Source of the DNA: Flavobacterium sp.
GTDB taxonomy: Bacteria; Bacteroidota; Bacteroidia; Flavobacteriales; Flavobacteriaceae
DNA length: 64,000 nucleotides
Assembly (NCBI GenBank): GCA_017984035.1
Contig: JAGOAF010000001.1
Span: forward strand, 1-64,000
Reading direction: 5' to 3'
Under the pieces are notes generated by a model. It saw only the letters and a list, made by a program, of their open reading frames with translations. It had not been told where the DNA came from and made no database searches. The translations under genes were made by a program, and so were the position numbers. Shown piece after piece: positions 17,777 to 26,757 of this stretch; within the stretch, counting starts at the first letter, position 1; every line of letters begins with the position of its first letter.

Positions 17777-20700
17777 ATGTTGTATCGCCTACTTTTTATA
17801 ATCCTTTTATCTGTTTTAACGAGTTGTTCTAAAGACAATTCAGATACCCTTTTTACTTTGATGGATTCCTCTAAAACGGGAATTGATTTCAAAAATGAAG
17901 TTAATAATGGGGAAAACATGAATATCTTCAAGTACCGTAACTTTTATAATGGTGGTGGAGCGGCAATAGGTGATATTAATAACGATGGTTTGGCTGATGT
18001 CTTTTTGATTTCTAATCAAGGAGCGAATAAATTGTATTTAAACAAAGGCGATTTTAAATTTGAAGATATCTCTGTAAAATCAGGTATTCAAGGTAAAAAG
18101 GCATGGTCTACCGGAGTGGTTATGGTGGATATTAACGGAGATGGTTTTTTAGATATTTATGTTTTGGATGCTGGAAATAATATTGACGCCGTTAGAAAAA
18201 GTCAATTATACATCAATAACGGGAATAGTACTTTTACAGAAAAAGCAGCAGAATACAATTTGGCAGATACCGGAATTACTACCCACGCTGCCTTTTTTGA
18301 TTATGATAAAGATGGTGATTTAGATTGTTATATTTTAAATAATAGTTTTATACCAGTAAGTTCTTTGAATTATTCTAATAAGAGAGATTTACGCGACAAA
18401 GACTGGAAAGTGGCTGATATATTAAAAGGTGGAGGTGATAAGTTGCTACGTAATGATGATGGGAAATTCGTAGACGTCAGTGAAGCTTCTGGGATTTTTG
18501 GAAGTTTGATAGGTTTTGGTTTAGGTGTAACCGTAGGAGACGTTAATGGGGATTTATACCCGGACATTTATGTTTCCAATGATTTCTATGAAAGGGATTA
18601 TTTGTATATTAATAATAAAAACGGAACTTTTTCTGAGCAAATACAAACTTGGGCTACCCACATAAGTCAGGCCTCTATGGGTGCAGATCTTGCAGATATC
18701 AATAACGATGGTAAAGCGGATATTTTTACAACTGATATGTTGCCTGAAGGTGACGAACGCTTAAAAACAACTACTAGTTTTGAAAACTACGATTTATTGA
18801 CTCGAAAATTACACATGGATTTCTTTAATCAATACATGTCTAATGCATTACACATCAATAACGGAAGTCATTTTACTGAAATTGCCAATTTTGCGGGTGT
18901 ATCAAAAACTGATTGGAGTTGGGGAGCGCTAATTTTCGACATGGATAATGATGGTTACAAAGATATTTATGTATGTAATGGTATTTATCATGATTTGACT
19001 AATCAGGATTTTATGGATTTTTTTGCTAATGAATTGATGCAAAAAATGGTGGTTACTGGAGTAAAAGAAGATATTGAAACCATTATTGCTAAAATGCCAA
19101 GTACTCCAATTCCGAATTATGCCTTTAAAAACAATACTAATTTGACCTTTACCAATAACGCTAGTTCTTGGGGATTAGATACACCAAGTTTTTCTAATGG
19201 AGCTGCTTATGGTGATTTGGACAATGATGGTGATTTGGATTTAGTAGTCAATAATGTGAATATGGAGTCATTTGTATTTCGTAATAATTCAGAGAAAAAT
19301 AAAGCCAATCATTTTGTAAAAGTGAAGTTGAAAGGGGATCTTAAAAATAAGTTTGCTGTTGGAAGTATTGTTGAATTATATTCTGGTTCAGCAATTATTC
19401 GTCAAGAGTTAATTCCGTCCAGAGGATTTCAATCATCAATTGATTATGTAATGACTTTTGGTATTGGAACCAAAAAAATTGATTCCTTACAAGTAATTTG
19501 GCCAAATGGCAAAACACAAACTATTAAGAAAGTAGCTTCAAACACAACTATCAATTTGTCCATTGCAAATGCTACTTCAGATTATGTATTTAAAACAACA
19601 ATTACAAAACCACTATTAAAGGAAGTTAAATCGAATTGGGCAGCGCACAAAGAAAATGATTTTATCGATTTTGATTACGAAGGATTGATCTCGAAAATGC
19701 TTTCGCAAGAAGGACCTTCATTAGCAGTTGGGGATATTAATGGTGATGGTAATGAAGATGTGTTTATTGGTGGTGCCAAAGGACAAGCAGGAAAAATATA
19801 TAGTAATAACGGAACTGTTTTTAGTCTTACTAAACAAGCTGCCTTTGAAGGCGATGCAAATTTTGAAGACACCGCAGCTTCTTTTCTTGACGCTGATGGT
19901 GATGGTGATTTGGATTTAGTAGTTGGTTCTGGAGGTAATGAAAGAACCAGTCCGGAAAATTTTAAAAATCGTTTATACATGAATAACGGAAAAGGAATCT
20001 TTTCTAAATCTAGTACCGTTATTCCTTCAGCAAGTACCAATGTGGCTGTTGTAGCTCCTTATGATTTTGATCAAGATGGCGATGTGGATATTTTTGTGGG
20101 TAGCAGAAGCGTACCCGGAGTCTACGGAATTGACCCTAAGCATTTGCTGTTAGAAAATGATGGAAAAGGCAATTTTACCAATGTAATTGATAAAAAGGCT
20201 TTCAAACTTAATACTACAGGAATGATTACCGATGCAGTTTGGGAAGATGTCGATAATGATAACAAGAAAGACTTAATTTTAGTTGGTGATTGGATGGCGC
20301 CTCAAATTTTCAAAAACACAGGAAGACGTTTAGCTGTGTATCAATCAAATTTATCTGGATATAGCGGTTTTTGGAATTCCGTTCAATGTGTAGATTTGAA
20401 TAATGATGGTAAAAAAGATTTAATTTTAGGTAATAAGGGGACAAATACTTCTTACAAAGCAACGGCTAAAAATCCAATGCGTTTATTTATCAATGACTTT
20501 GATAGTAACGGAACGATAGAACAAATTACCACACGGACGATTGACGAAAAAGACATGCCAATTAATTTAAAACAAGAATTGGCCAAACAAATCCCTTCTA
20601 TTAAAAAGAAAAATTTAAACTATAGCGATTATGCTAAAAAAACAATTCAAGAGATTTTTGCTCCAGAAGTAATTAGCAATGCATTGCAGAAAACTGCAGT

Positions 20701-21076
20701 TATTCAAGAGAGTATTATTGCTATAAACAAAGGAAATGGTCAATTTGAAATTCAAATAATGCCTCAGGAAGTACAATTATCCACCGTGAATACCTCTTGT
20801 GTTTTAGATGTCAATAAAGATGGATATTTAGATATTATCCTTGGAGGAAATCAATACGAGTTTAAACCTCAATTTGGACGTTTGGATGCCAGCCACGGAA
20901 GTGTTTTATTGGGTAGTAAAAAAGGCAAGTTCAGTTTGTTGCCATACCCAACATCTGGTCTTTTCATTACAGGTGAAGTGCAAAAAATGAAGGCAATTAA
21001 AACTAAAAATAAACCAGCTTCATTTATAGCAGTATTGAATAATGCCTCACCTAAATTATTTACAATCAATGAATAA
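17777..21076 (+). CDS. FG-GAP/VCBS repeat lipoprotein with ASPIC/UnbV domain (first of pair)
   Basis: 1099 residues from ATG 17777; a TTG six bases upstream is in frame, but the signal peptide fits the ATG. The lipoprotein signal LLFIILLSVLTSC is followed by SKDNSD, resembling a surface-export signal. About 13 FG-GAP calcium-loop motifs of the DxNxDGxxD type are spread over two halves (for example DINNDGLAD, DYDKDGDLD, DLDNDGDLD, DADGDGDLD, DFDQDGDVD), each half probably a beta-propeller. Between them lies an ASPIC/UnbV domain (about residues 515-595; SRGFQSS, VIWPNGK). No enzymatic motif was seen. Such proteins often accompany SusCD pairs; ligand binding at the surface is inferred. No strong promoter was found upstream. 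Confidence 0.9.
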   Translation: MLYRLLFIILLSVLTSCSKDNSDTLFTLMDSSKTGIDFKNEVNNGENMNIFKYRNFYNGGGAAIGDINNDGLADVFLISNQGANKLYLNKGDFKFEDISVKSGIQGKKAWSTGVVMVDINGDGFLDIYVLDAGNNIDAVRKSQLYINNGNSTFTEKAAEYNLADTGITTHAAFFDYDKDGDLDCYILNNSFIPVSSLNYSNKRDLRDKDWKVADILKGGGDKLLRNDDGKFVDVSEASGIFGSLIGFGLGVTVGDVNGDLYPDIYVSNDFYERDYLYINNKNGTFSEQIQTWATHISQASMGADLADINNDGKADIFTTDMLPEGDERLKTTTSFENYDLLTRKLHMDFFNQYMSNALHINNGSHFTEIANFAGVSKTDWSWGALIFDMDNDGYKDIYVCNGIYHDLTNQDFMDFFANELMQKMVVTGVKEDIETIIAKMPSTPIPNYAFKNNTNLTFTNNASSWGLDTPSFSNGAAYGDLDNDGDLDLVVNNVNMESFVFRNNSEKNKANHFVKVKLKGDLKNKFAVGSIVELYSGSAIIRQELIPSRGFQSSIDYVMTFGIGTKKIDSLQVIWPNGKTQTIKKVASNTTINLSIANATSDYVFKTTITKPLLKEVKSNWAAHKENDFIDFDYEGLISKMLSQEGPSLAVGDINGDGNEDVFIGGAKGQAGKIYSNNGTVFSLTKQAAFEGDANFEDTAASFLDADGDGDLDLVVGSGGNERTSPENFKNRLYMNNGKGIFSKSSTVIPSASTNVAVVAPYDFDQDGDVDIFVGSRSVPGVYGIDPKHLLLENDGKGNFTNVIDKKAFKLNTTGMITDAVWEDVDNDNKKDLILVGDWMAPQIFKNTGRRLAVYQSNLSGYSGFWNSVQCVDLNNDGKKDLILGNKGTNTSYKATAKNPMRLFINDFDSNGTIEQITTRTIDEKDMPINLKQELAKQIPSIKKKNLNYSDYAKKTIQEIFAPEVISNALQKTAVIQESIIAINKGNGQFEIQIMPQEVQLSTVNTSCVLDVNKDGYLDIILGGNQYEFKPQFGRLDASHGSVLLGSKKGKFSLLPYPTSGLFITGEVQKMKAIKTKNKPASFIAVLNNASPKLFTINE

Positions 21077-24000
21077 TTTCATTACAATAGCGCTAGCATC
21101 ATTAGTAATTGTTGGCTGTTCCAAAAAAGAGAATCAATTGTTTGACAAATTGTCTCCAGACGAAAGTAAGGTGGCTTTTGTGAATCAGTTGGATGAATCC
21201 AAAAACATTTCGATTTTAGATTATCTCTATTATTACAATGGAGGCGGTGTGGCACTTGGCGATATTAATAATGATGGTTTAGTAGATATTTATTTTACTT
21301 CTAACCAAGGAAAAAACAAATTGTACCTGAATAAAGGAGCAAATAAATTTGAAGACATTTCTTTAAAAGCAGGTGTTGAAGGAGAAAGCGATTGGAATAC
21401 AGGTTCCATTATGGCAGATGTTAACGGCGATGGTTATTTGGATATTTATGTTTGTGCTGTTGTTGGAATTCATGGGTTTGAAGGTCACAACGAGTTGTAC
21501 ATCAACAATAAAGACAATACGTTTACCGAAAGTGCAGCTGAATACGGTTTGGACTTGGACAATTTTAGTACATCAGCTGCCTTTTTAGATTACGATAATG
21601 ACGGCGATTTGGATATGTATTTATTGAATCATGCTGTTCATTCAGAAGCATCCTATGGTAAAGCCGATATTAGAAATAAAAGAAGCTATGAAACGGGGGA
21701 TAAATTATTTCGAAACGACAATGGTCATTTTGTAGATGTGAGTAAAAAAGCCGGAATTTTCGGTGGAGCCAATGGGTATGGATTGGGTATTGCTGTATCC
21801 GATTTTAATTTAGACGGCAATCCGGATATTTATATTTGTAATGATTTTCATGAAGATGATTATTACTACTTGAATAATGGCGAAGGTACTTTTACCGAAA
21901 GCATGAAAAATTATTTTGGGCATACCAGCCGTTTTTCAATGGGTGTAGATGCTGCCGATATCAATCACGATGGTTTTCCTGATTTGATGACTTTGGATAT
22001 GCTTCCTGAAGACGAAACGGATCTAAAATCCTCAGCTGGAGATGACAACCCTCAAATGTTAAAATACCGTACAGAAAAGTTAGGCTACCACTATCAGTAC
22101 ACTCGAAATATGTTGCAAATTAATCAAGGTGGAAAACATTTTACCGAGACCGCTTTACTAAGCGGAGTAGCTGCAACAGATTGGAGTTGGAGTACTTTAT
22201 TTGCTGATTATGATCAAGATGGTGAACAAGATATTTTTGTTTGCAATGGAATTCCAAAAAGACCTAACGATTTAGACTACATAAAATACTATTCTAATTC
22301 GAACATTAAAACCAAATTAAATTCGACAAAACTTATAGACAAAGAAGCTTTGAAGAAAATGCCTTCGGCAAATGTACCCAACTATGTATTTCAAGGATCT
22401 AAAGATTTACAGTTTAAAAACCGTTCTAATGACTGGATAGAAAATGATTCCATTATTTCTAACGGGGGCGCTTATGCTGATTTAGATAATGACGGTGATT
22501 TAGATGTGGTAACCAATAATTTGAATAGTGTTGCTTCGATTTATATCAATAAAACAAATGAGAAAGCGAATTACCTGAAAATTAAATTAAAGTTTGGAGG
22601 GAAAAATACTTTTGGAGTTGGTGCCAAAGTTATTTCGTATGTCAAAGGACAAAAACAGTTTAAAGACATTCAGACGACCCGTGGTTTTCAATCAAGCTCT
22701 GAACTTGTAGCACATTTTGGTTATGGTAAAATTACTCAGGTAGATTCCGTTCAAATTATCTGGCCTGATAAAACGTACCAAACCCTTAAAAAGGTAAAGA
22801 CGAATCAAACGCTAACGGTTCAACCCAATAAGAATAGAAAAGCCTTTAATTACGCCAATTTACATCCTTCAGTATTGCCAATTTTTAAAAAGTCAGTAAC
22901 TAATCTAGGGATTGATTTTATTCATCAAGAAAATGATTTTGTAGATTTTACTGCTCAAAAATTAATTCCTTATCAACGTTCTGATCGTGGTCCTGCAACT
23001 GTTATTGGCGATATAAATAATGATGGTAAAAGTGATGTTTTCTTTGGTGGAGCACAAGGCAAACAAGCGGCAATTTATCTTCAAAACGGAAATGGATTTA
23101 CGAAGAAAAGTTTTTCAACTATTGTTGCTGATTCAATTTATGAAGACGCTTCGGCAGTTATTGGTGATTTTAATGGGGATCGCCAAAACGATTTGTTCGT
23201 TGCTTCTGGAAGCGGACAATATGCTGCCAATTTAATTCCTAGATTGTACCAAGGTAGTGCATTGTCTAAATCCAATTTGCCTGAAACAAAAGGAATGAAT
23301 GCCTCAGTTATTAAAACAATTGATTACGATAAAGATGGCGATTTGGATGTGTTTATTGGTAACAATTCCAAATCAAACAGTTTTGGAAGAATGCCGGATT
23401 GTTATTTGATGAACAATAATAAAGGCGTATTTACCATAGTACAAGGAGCTGCTTTTTCAAGTATCGGAATGGTAACCGATGCCCTGGTTACTGATTTTAA
23501 TAAAGATGGGAATCCAGATTTGATTGTGGTTGGAGAATGGATGAAACCCAAATTTTTTGCCAATACCAAAGGTAACTTCAAAGAAGTCACGGAGAGTTTA
23601 TTTCCAGGTAATCATAATGGATTATGGCAATCCATCGCTGCCTTTGATATTGATAATGATGGTGATCAGGATTATTTATTGGGGAACTGGGGAATGAATT
23701 CCAAATTCAAATCATCAAAAGAGTTTCCAATGAAAATGTACTATGATGATTTTGATACCAATGGAACATTTGAAACGATTGTAGCGATAGAGAAAAAAGG
23801 AAACTACTATCCGACAATGGGGCTTGACGAATTAGTTGAGGAATTTAGTGGTATGTTGAAGAAAAAATTCAATAATTACAAATCTTTTGCAGGGAAAAAA
23901 GTAGATGAAGTGTTCGATCCATCCATGTTAGAAAAAGCGGCTTTGTATGAAGTGCATAATTTAAAATCAGGCTATTTGAGAAACGATAAAGGAAAATTTA

Positions 24001-24326
24001 CCTTCGTTCCTTTTTCAAATAAAATGCAAGTTGGTCCAATTACTAGTTTTGTGCAATTTGACTTTGATGGCGATGGTAAAAATGAAATTTTTGCTGCGGG
24101 GAATTATTTTGGAGTTACTCCTTTTCACAGTAGATTTGATGGTTTTTCAGGAGCTTTAATTAAAAATCAAAAAACGATCTATTTGGGGAACCAAATTGGA
24201 ATAGATTTGTCACAAAAAGCGGTGCGCCATCTTGATATTATTCCGTTTAACGGGAAGAAATATCTTTTGGTAACCATCAATAATAAAAAAGCGGAAGTGT
24301 ATGAACTTCCTATGAATAAAAATTAA
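21069..24326 (+). CDS. FG-GAP/VCBS repeat lipoprotein with ASPIC/UnbV domain (second of pair)
   Basis: 1085 residues from ATG 21069, which overlaps the previous stop by 8 bases (ATGAATAA), implying translational coupling. A start at 21042 is possible but would put nine polar residues before a clean lipoprotein signal (ITIALASLVIVGC, then SKKENQ). It has the same architecture as its neighbour: two sets of calcium loops (DINNDGLVD, DVNGDGYLD, DYDNDGDLD, DYDKDGDLD, DIDNDGDQD) around an ASPIC/UnbV domain at about residues 500-587 (TRGFQSS, IIWPDK). Both proteins also share a D-D-FD-NGT segment in the C-terminal half. They are clear paralogues from an old duplication, perhaps working as a heteromer. 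Confidence 0.9.
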   Translation: MNNFITIALASLVIVGCSKKENQLFDKLSPDESKVAFVNQLDESKNISILDYLYYYNGGGVALGDINNDGLVDIYFTSNQGKNKLYLNKGANKFEDISLKAGVEGESDWNTGSIMADVNGDGYLDIYVCAVVGIHGFEGHNELYINNKDNTFTESAAEYGLDLDNFSTSAAFLDYDNDGDLDMYLLNHAVHSEASYGKADIRNKRSYETGDKLFRNDNGHFVDVSKKAGIFGGANGYGLGIAVSDFNLDGNPDIYICNDFHEDDYYYLNNGEGTFTESMKNYFGHTSRFSMGVDAADINHDGFPDLMTLDMLPEDETDLKSSAGDDNPQMLKYRTEKLGYHYQYTRNMLQINQGGKHFTETALLSGVAATDWSWSTLFADYDQDGEQDIFVCNGIPKRPNDLDYIKYYSNSNIKTKLNSTKLIDKEALKKMPSANVPNYVFQGSKDLQFKNRSNDWIENDSIISNGGAYADLDNDGDLDVVTNNLNSVASIYINKTNEKANYLKIKLKFGGKNTFGVGAKVISYVKGQKQFKDIQTTRGFQSSSELVAHFGYGKITQVDSVQIIWPDKTYQTLKKVKTNQTLTVQPNKNRKAFNYANLHPSVLPIFKKSVTNLGIDFIHQENDFVDFTAQKLIPYQRSDRGPATVIGDINNDGKSDVFFGGAQGKQAAIYLQNGNGFTKKSFSTIVADSIYEDASAVIGDFNGDRQNDLFVASGSGQYAANLIPRLYQGSALSKSNLPETKGMNASVIKTIDYDKDGDLDVFIGNNSKSNSFGRMPDCYLMNNNKGVFTIVQGAAFSSIGMVTDALVTDFNKDGNPDLIVVGEWMKPKFFANTKGNFKEVTESLFPGNHNGLWQSIAAFDIDNDGDQDYLLGNWGMNSKFKSSKEFPMKMYYDDFDTNGTFETIVAIEKKGNYYPTMGLDELVEEFSGMLKKKFNNYKSFAGKKVDEVFDPSMLEKAALYEVHNLKSGYLRNDKGKFTFVPFSNKMQVGPITSFVQFDFDGDGKNEIFAAGNYFGVTPFHSRFDGFSGALIKNQKTIYLGNQIGIDLSQKAVRHLDIIPFNGKKYLLVTINNKKAEVYELPMNKN

Positions 24327-24336
24327 ATTAAAACAA

Positions 24337-25695
24337 ATGAAAATTAAAATTTCTCTTTTAGGATTGCTATTGGTTCTTTTTAGCGCTTGTAAAAAAGACC
24401 AACCTATTGTTGTAACTACAGATGATTATTGTGCTGCGGTAGATACTGTTACCGGAATTATGGTACATGATATTTTTTCTCCACCAGTTGCTAGTAGAAT
24501 TTATGTTTATCCTAATGTGGCTGCTTACGAGATTATTGCTCAAAACAGTTCTAAGTATGAAAGTCTTCAAGGGCAGTTAACTGGTTTGGATTCTATTCCA
24601 GTATTAGATGCTAAAAGTGGTGTAAATCAGAAATTAGCTGCTTTAATTGCGCATATGGAAGTAAGTAAACAATTGATTTTTTCGGAAGAAGCATTGGAAA
24701 AATACAGAGACAGTTTGTATGAGAAGTGGGGTTCAGAAAATAAAAAAGAATTTGAAGTTTCTAAAGAGTATGCGTTAAAAGTAGTCGATAGAATTAAAAT
24801 TTGGATGGGAAAAGACAATTACAAACAAACAAGAACTTATCCAAAATATTCAGTACATACCGATCAACCAGGAAGATGGCAACCAACCCCACCTGCATAT
24901 ATGGACGGTATAGAACCACATTGGGCAGAAATAAGAACTTTAGTGATGGATTCGGCTTCTCAATTTAGACCAAAAGCACCACATCCATTTTCTACTGATA
25001 AAAATTCTTTATTTTACAAAGAAGCGAAAGAAACCTATGATGTTGGAAATACAATGTCGGAAGAATTATTAGCTATCGAAAATGCTAGGGCAAATACTAT
25101 TCCTGAAAAATCTGCTATTGCTACCTTTTGGGATTGTAATCCGTATGCTACCGTGACTCAAGGGCATATGATGTTTGCCAAAAAGAAAAACACACCCGAT
25201 GCGCACTGGATCAATATTGCCAAAATTGCATTGAAGAAAACCAAATCAGATTTTGAATCCACTGTTTTTACATTTACAAAAACGTCTATTGGAATTTTTG
25301 AAAGTTTTATTAGTTGTTGGCACGAGAAATATAGAACCAATGTAATTCGTCCGGAAACCTATATTAATTTATACATTGACGAAGATTGGAAACCGCAATT
25401 ACAAACGCCTCCTTTCCCTGAATATACCAGTGGACACTCGGTGGTTTCGTCTTGTTCATCAGTTATTTTAACATCTATTTTCGGAGATAATTTTAGCTAT
25501 ACAGACGATTCTGAAATTCCTTTTGGTTTGCCTAAAAGGAATTTTAAATCATTCAAACAAGCGGCTTCAGAGGCTTCAATAAGTAGACTGTATGGTGGAA
25601 TCCATTATCGTGCAGCTATTGAAAACGGAGTTGTACAAGGAACAAATTTGGGGAATTATATTAATAAAGAAATCAGTTTTTTTAAATCAAAATAA
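24337..25695 (+). CDS. Vanadium-dependent haloperoxidase/PAP2-superfamily lipoprotein
   Basis: 452 residues. The lipoprotein signal ends LVLFSAC, followed by KKDQ. The C-terminal third carries the complete vanadate/phosphate pocket of the superfamily: KYRTNVIRP (K-x6-RP), YTSGHS (SGH) and SRLYGGIHY (SR-x5-H). Length and the N-terminal helical half match the vanadium-dependent haloperoxidase-like family more than short PAP2 phosphatases. Activity could be halide oxidation or phosphomonoester hydrolysis; sequence alone does not decide. It lies 10 bases after the FG-GAP pair and 15 before the next gene, so it belongs to the same transcript and probably the same surface or periplasmic process. 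Confidence 0.88.
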   Translation: MKIKISLLGLLLVLFSACKKDQPIVVTTDDYCAAVDTVTGIMVHDIFSPPVASRIYVYPNVAAYEIIAQNSSKYESLQGQLTGLDSIPVLDAKSGVNQKLAALIAHMEVSKQLIFSEEALEKYRDSLYEKWGSENKKEFEVSKEYALKVVDRIKIWMGKDNYKQTRTYPKYSVHTDQPGRWQPTPPAYMDGIEPHWAEIRTLVMDSASQFRPKAPHPFSTDKNSLFYKEAKETYDVGNTMSEELLAIENARANTIPEKSAIATFWDCNPYATVTQGHMMFAKKKNTPDAHWINIAKIALKKTKSDFESTVFTFTKTSIGIFESFISCWHEKYRTNVIRPETYINLYIDEDWKPQLQTPPFPEYTSGHSVVSSCSSVILTSIFGDNFSYTDDSEIPFGLPKRNFKSFKQAASEASISRLYGGIHYRAAIENGVVQGTNLGNYINKEISFFKSK

Positions 25696-25710
25696 TAATC
25701 AATAAGTACA

Positions 25711-26622
25711 ATGAATACTAAAATTAAAGGATCTATTGTTGTCGTTCTAATCGCTTTTGTTGCTTGGTATTTTTTATTGAAGCCTTCCGATTATACCATT
25801 CGTTTTGAAGCCAAAACTGCTACCGGAACGATTTATCAGGGTATTCAAGAATGGGCTGCAGCCAAGACAAAATCCAATGCGGAAAGTTATACCACTGTAG
25901 AAAAAAGAAACTACGATTTTATTAAACAAGAACTAAAAAAAGGGGACGAACATTTAGTGTATACTTGGACGCTTACCTCAGTAAATGATTCCACTACTAA
26001 AATTGTAGTTGATATAAAAGACGAAAATCACAGTTGGTACAATAAACTTACCGCTCCGTTTGTCTCGACACCTTTTCGTGAAAAACAAATTGCACGCGTC
26101 AAAGATTTCAAAGTGGGATTAGATGAGCATTTAAAAGCGTTTAAGGTTAGGATTGATGGCGAAGGTGAATCAACTGCTGATTACATTGCGTACATAAGCC
26201 TTACCAGTGTAATGCAAGAAAAAGCGCAAACGATGATAGCGAATGATGCTGTTATTACGGGCTATTTATTTAGAAATAACATTAAAATTATTGGAAAGCC
26301 TTTTATAGAAGTTACTAATTGGGACAAAGACAAAGAGGTGCTTCAATTCAATTATTGTTTCCCAATTCCTAAGAATGCCAAATTTGTTGCAAATCCAAAA
26401 GTAAAATTCAAAACAATTCCTGCTGTCAAAGGATTAAAGGCAACTTATTTTGGAAATTTTAGAACTTCTGATAGGGCTTGGTTTGCTTTATTAGATTATG
26501 CCAAAAAAGAAAATATAACATTGGATTCTAAAGTAATAGAAAATTTCTTAGCCAATCCGTTCAATGGTGGTAATGAATTAGAATGGGAAACTAAAATTGT
26601 AATTCCTTTTGCTGCTAAATAA
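25711..26622 (+). CDS. Membrane-anchored SRPBCC plus GyrI-like effector-binding domain protein
   Basis: 303 residues. One N-terminal helix (IVVVLIAFVAWYFLL) probably anchors it with the rest outside the cytoplasm. Residues about 30-140 look like a START/SRPBCC domain (IRFEAKTATGTIYQGIQEW, WTLTSVNDSTTKIVVDIKD). The C-terminal half resembles the GyrI/AraC effector-binding fold (NDAVITGYLF, FNYCFPIP, GLKATYFGNF, LEWETKIVIPF). There is no DNA-binding domain. It presumably binds a small molecule; which one is unknown. It closes the cassette and is followed by a hairpin that may be its terminator. Confidence 0.75.
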   Translation: MNTKIKGSIVVVLIAFVAWYFLLKPSDYTIRFEAKTATGTIYQGIQEWAAAKTKSNAESYTTVEKRNYDFIKQELKKGDEHLVYTWTLTSVNDSTTKIVVDIKDENHSWYNKLTAPFVSTPFREKQIARVKDFKVGLDEHLKAFKVRIDGEGESTADYIAYISLTSVMQEKAQTMIANDAVITGYLFRNNIKIIGKPFIEVTNWDKDKEVLQFNYCFPIPKNAKFVANPKVKFKTIPAVKGLKATYFGNFRTSDRAWFALLDYAKKENITLDSKVIENFLANPFNGGNELEWETKIVIPFAAK

Positions 26623-26654
26623 GATAAAAATTATACTTCATAATCTCATCAACT

Positions 26655-26690
26655 CGAAAACGTTTTCGCCTTATGCGAAAACGTTTTTTG
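26655..26690. promoter_or_regulatory. Two tandem LacI-type operators that also form a terminator hairpin
   Basis: Copy 1 (26655-26668) is CGAAAACGTTTTCG exactly; copy 2 (26676-26689) is CGAAAACGTTTTTT, 12 of 14. Their centres are 21 bases apart, about two helix turns. The two copies are also each other's complement over 13 bases (26657-26669 with 26675-26687, loop CTTAT) and end in TTTTTT, the shape of a rho-independent terminator for the upstream cassette. The SLC45 start codon is 67 bases on. Confidence 0.75.
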
Positions 26691-26757
26691 GTTTATAAAG
26701 GTTTCCATTTGGGATTTTACAATTACTTTTACCAGCTAACCAACAAAACCAAATCGT

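Noticed and set aside
19675..20040. Opposite-strand open frames of 60-170 codons across the window
   Set aside because: They mirror the codon pattern of well-supported genes, lack recognisable domains and have no promoter or start context.
17950..24100. Repeated GATxxxAATxxTGATGGT-like DNA considered as a repeat array or CRISPR
   Set aside because: These are codons for FG-GAP calcium loops (DINNDG and similar) at irregular spacing within open reading frames.
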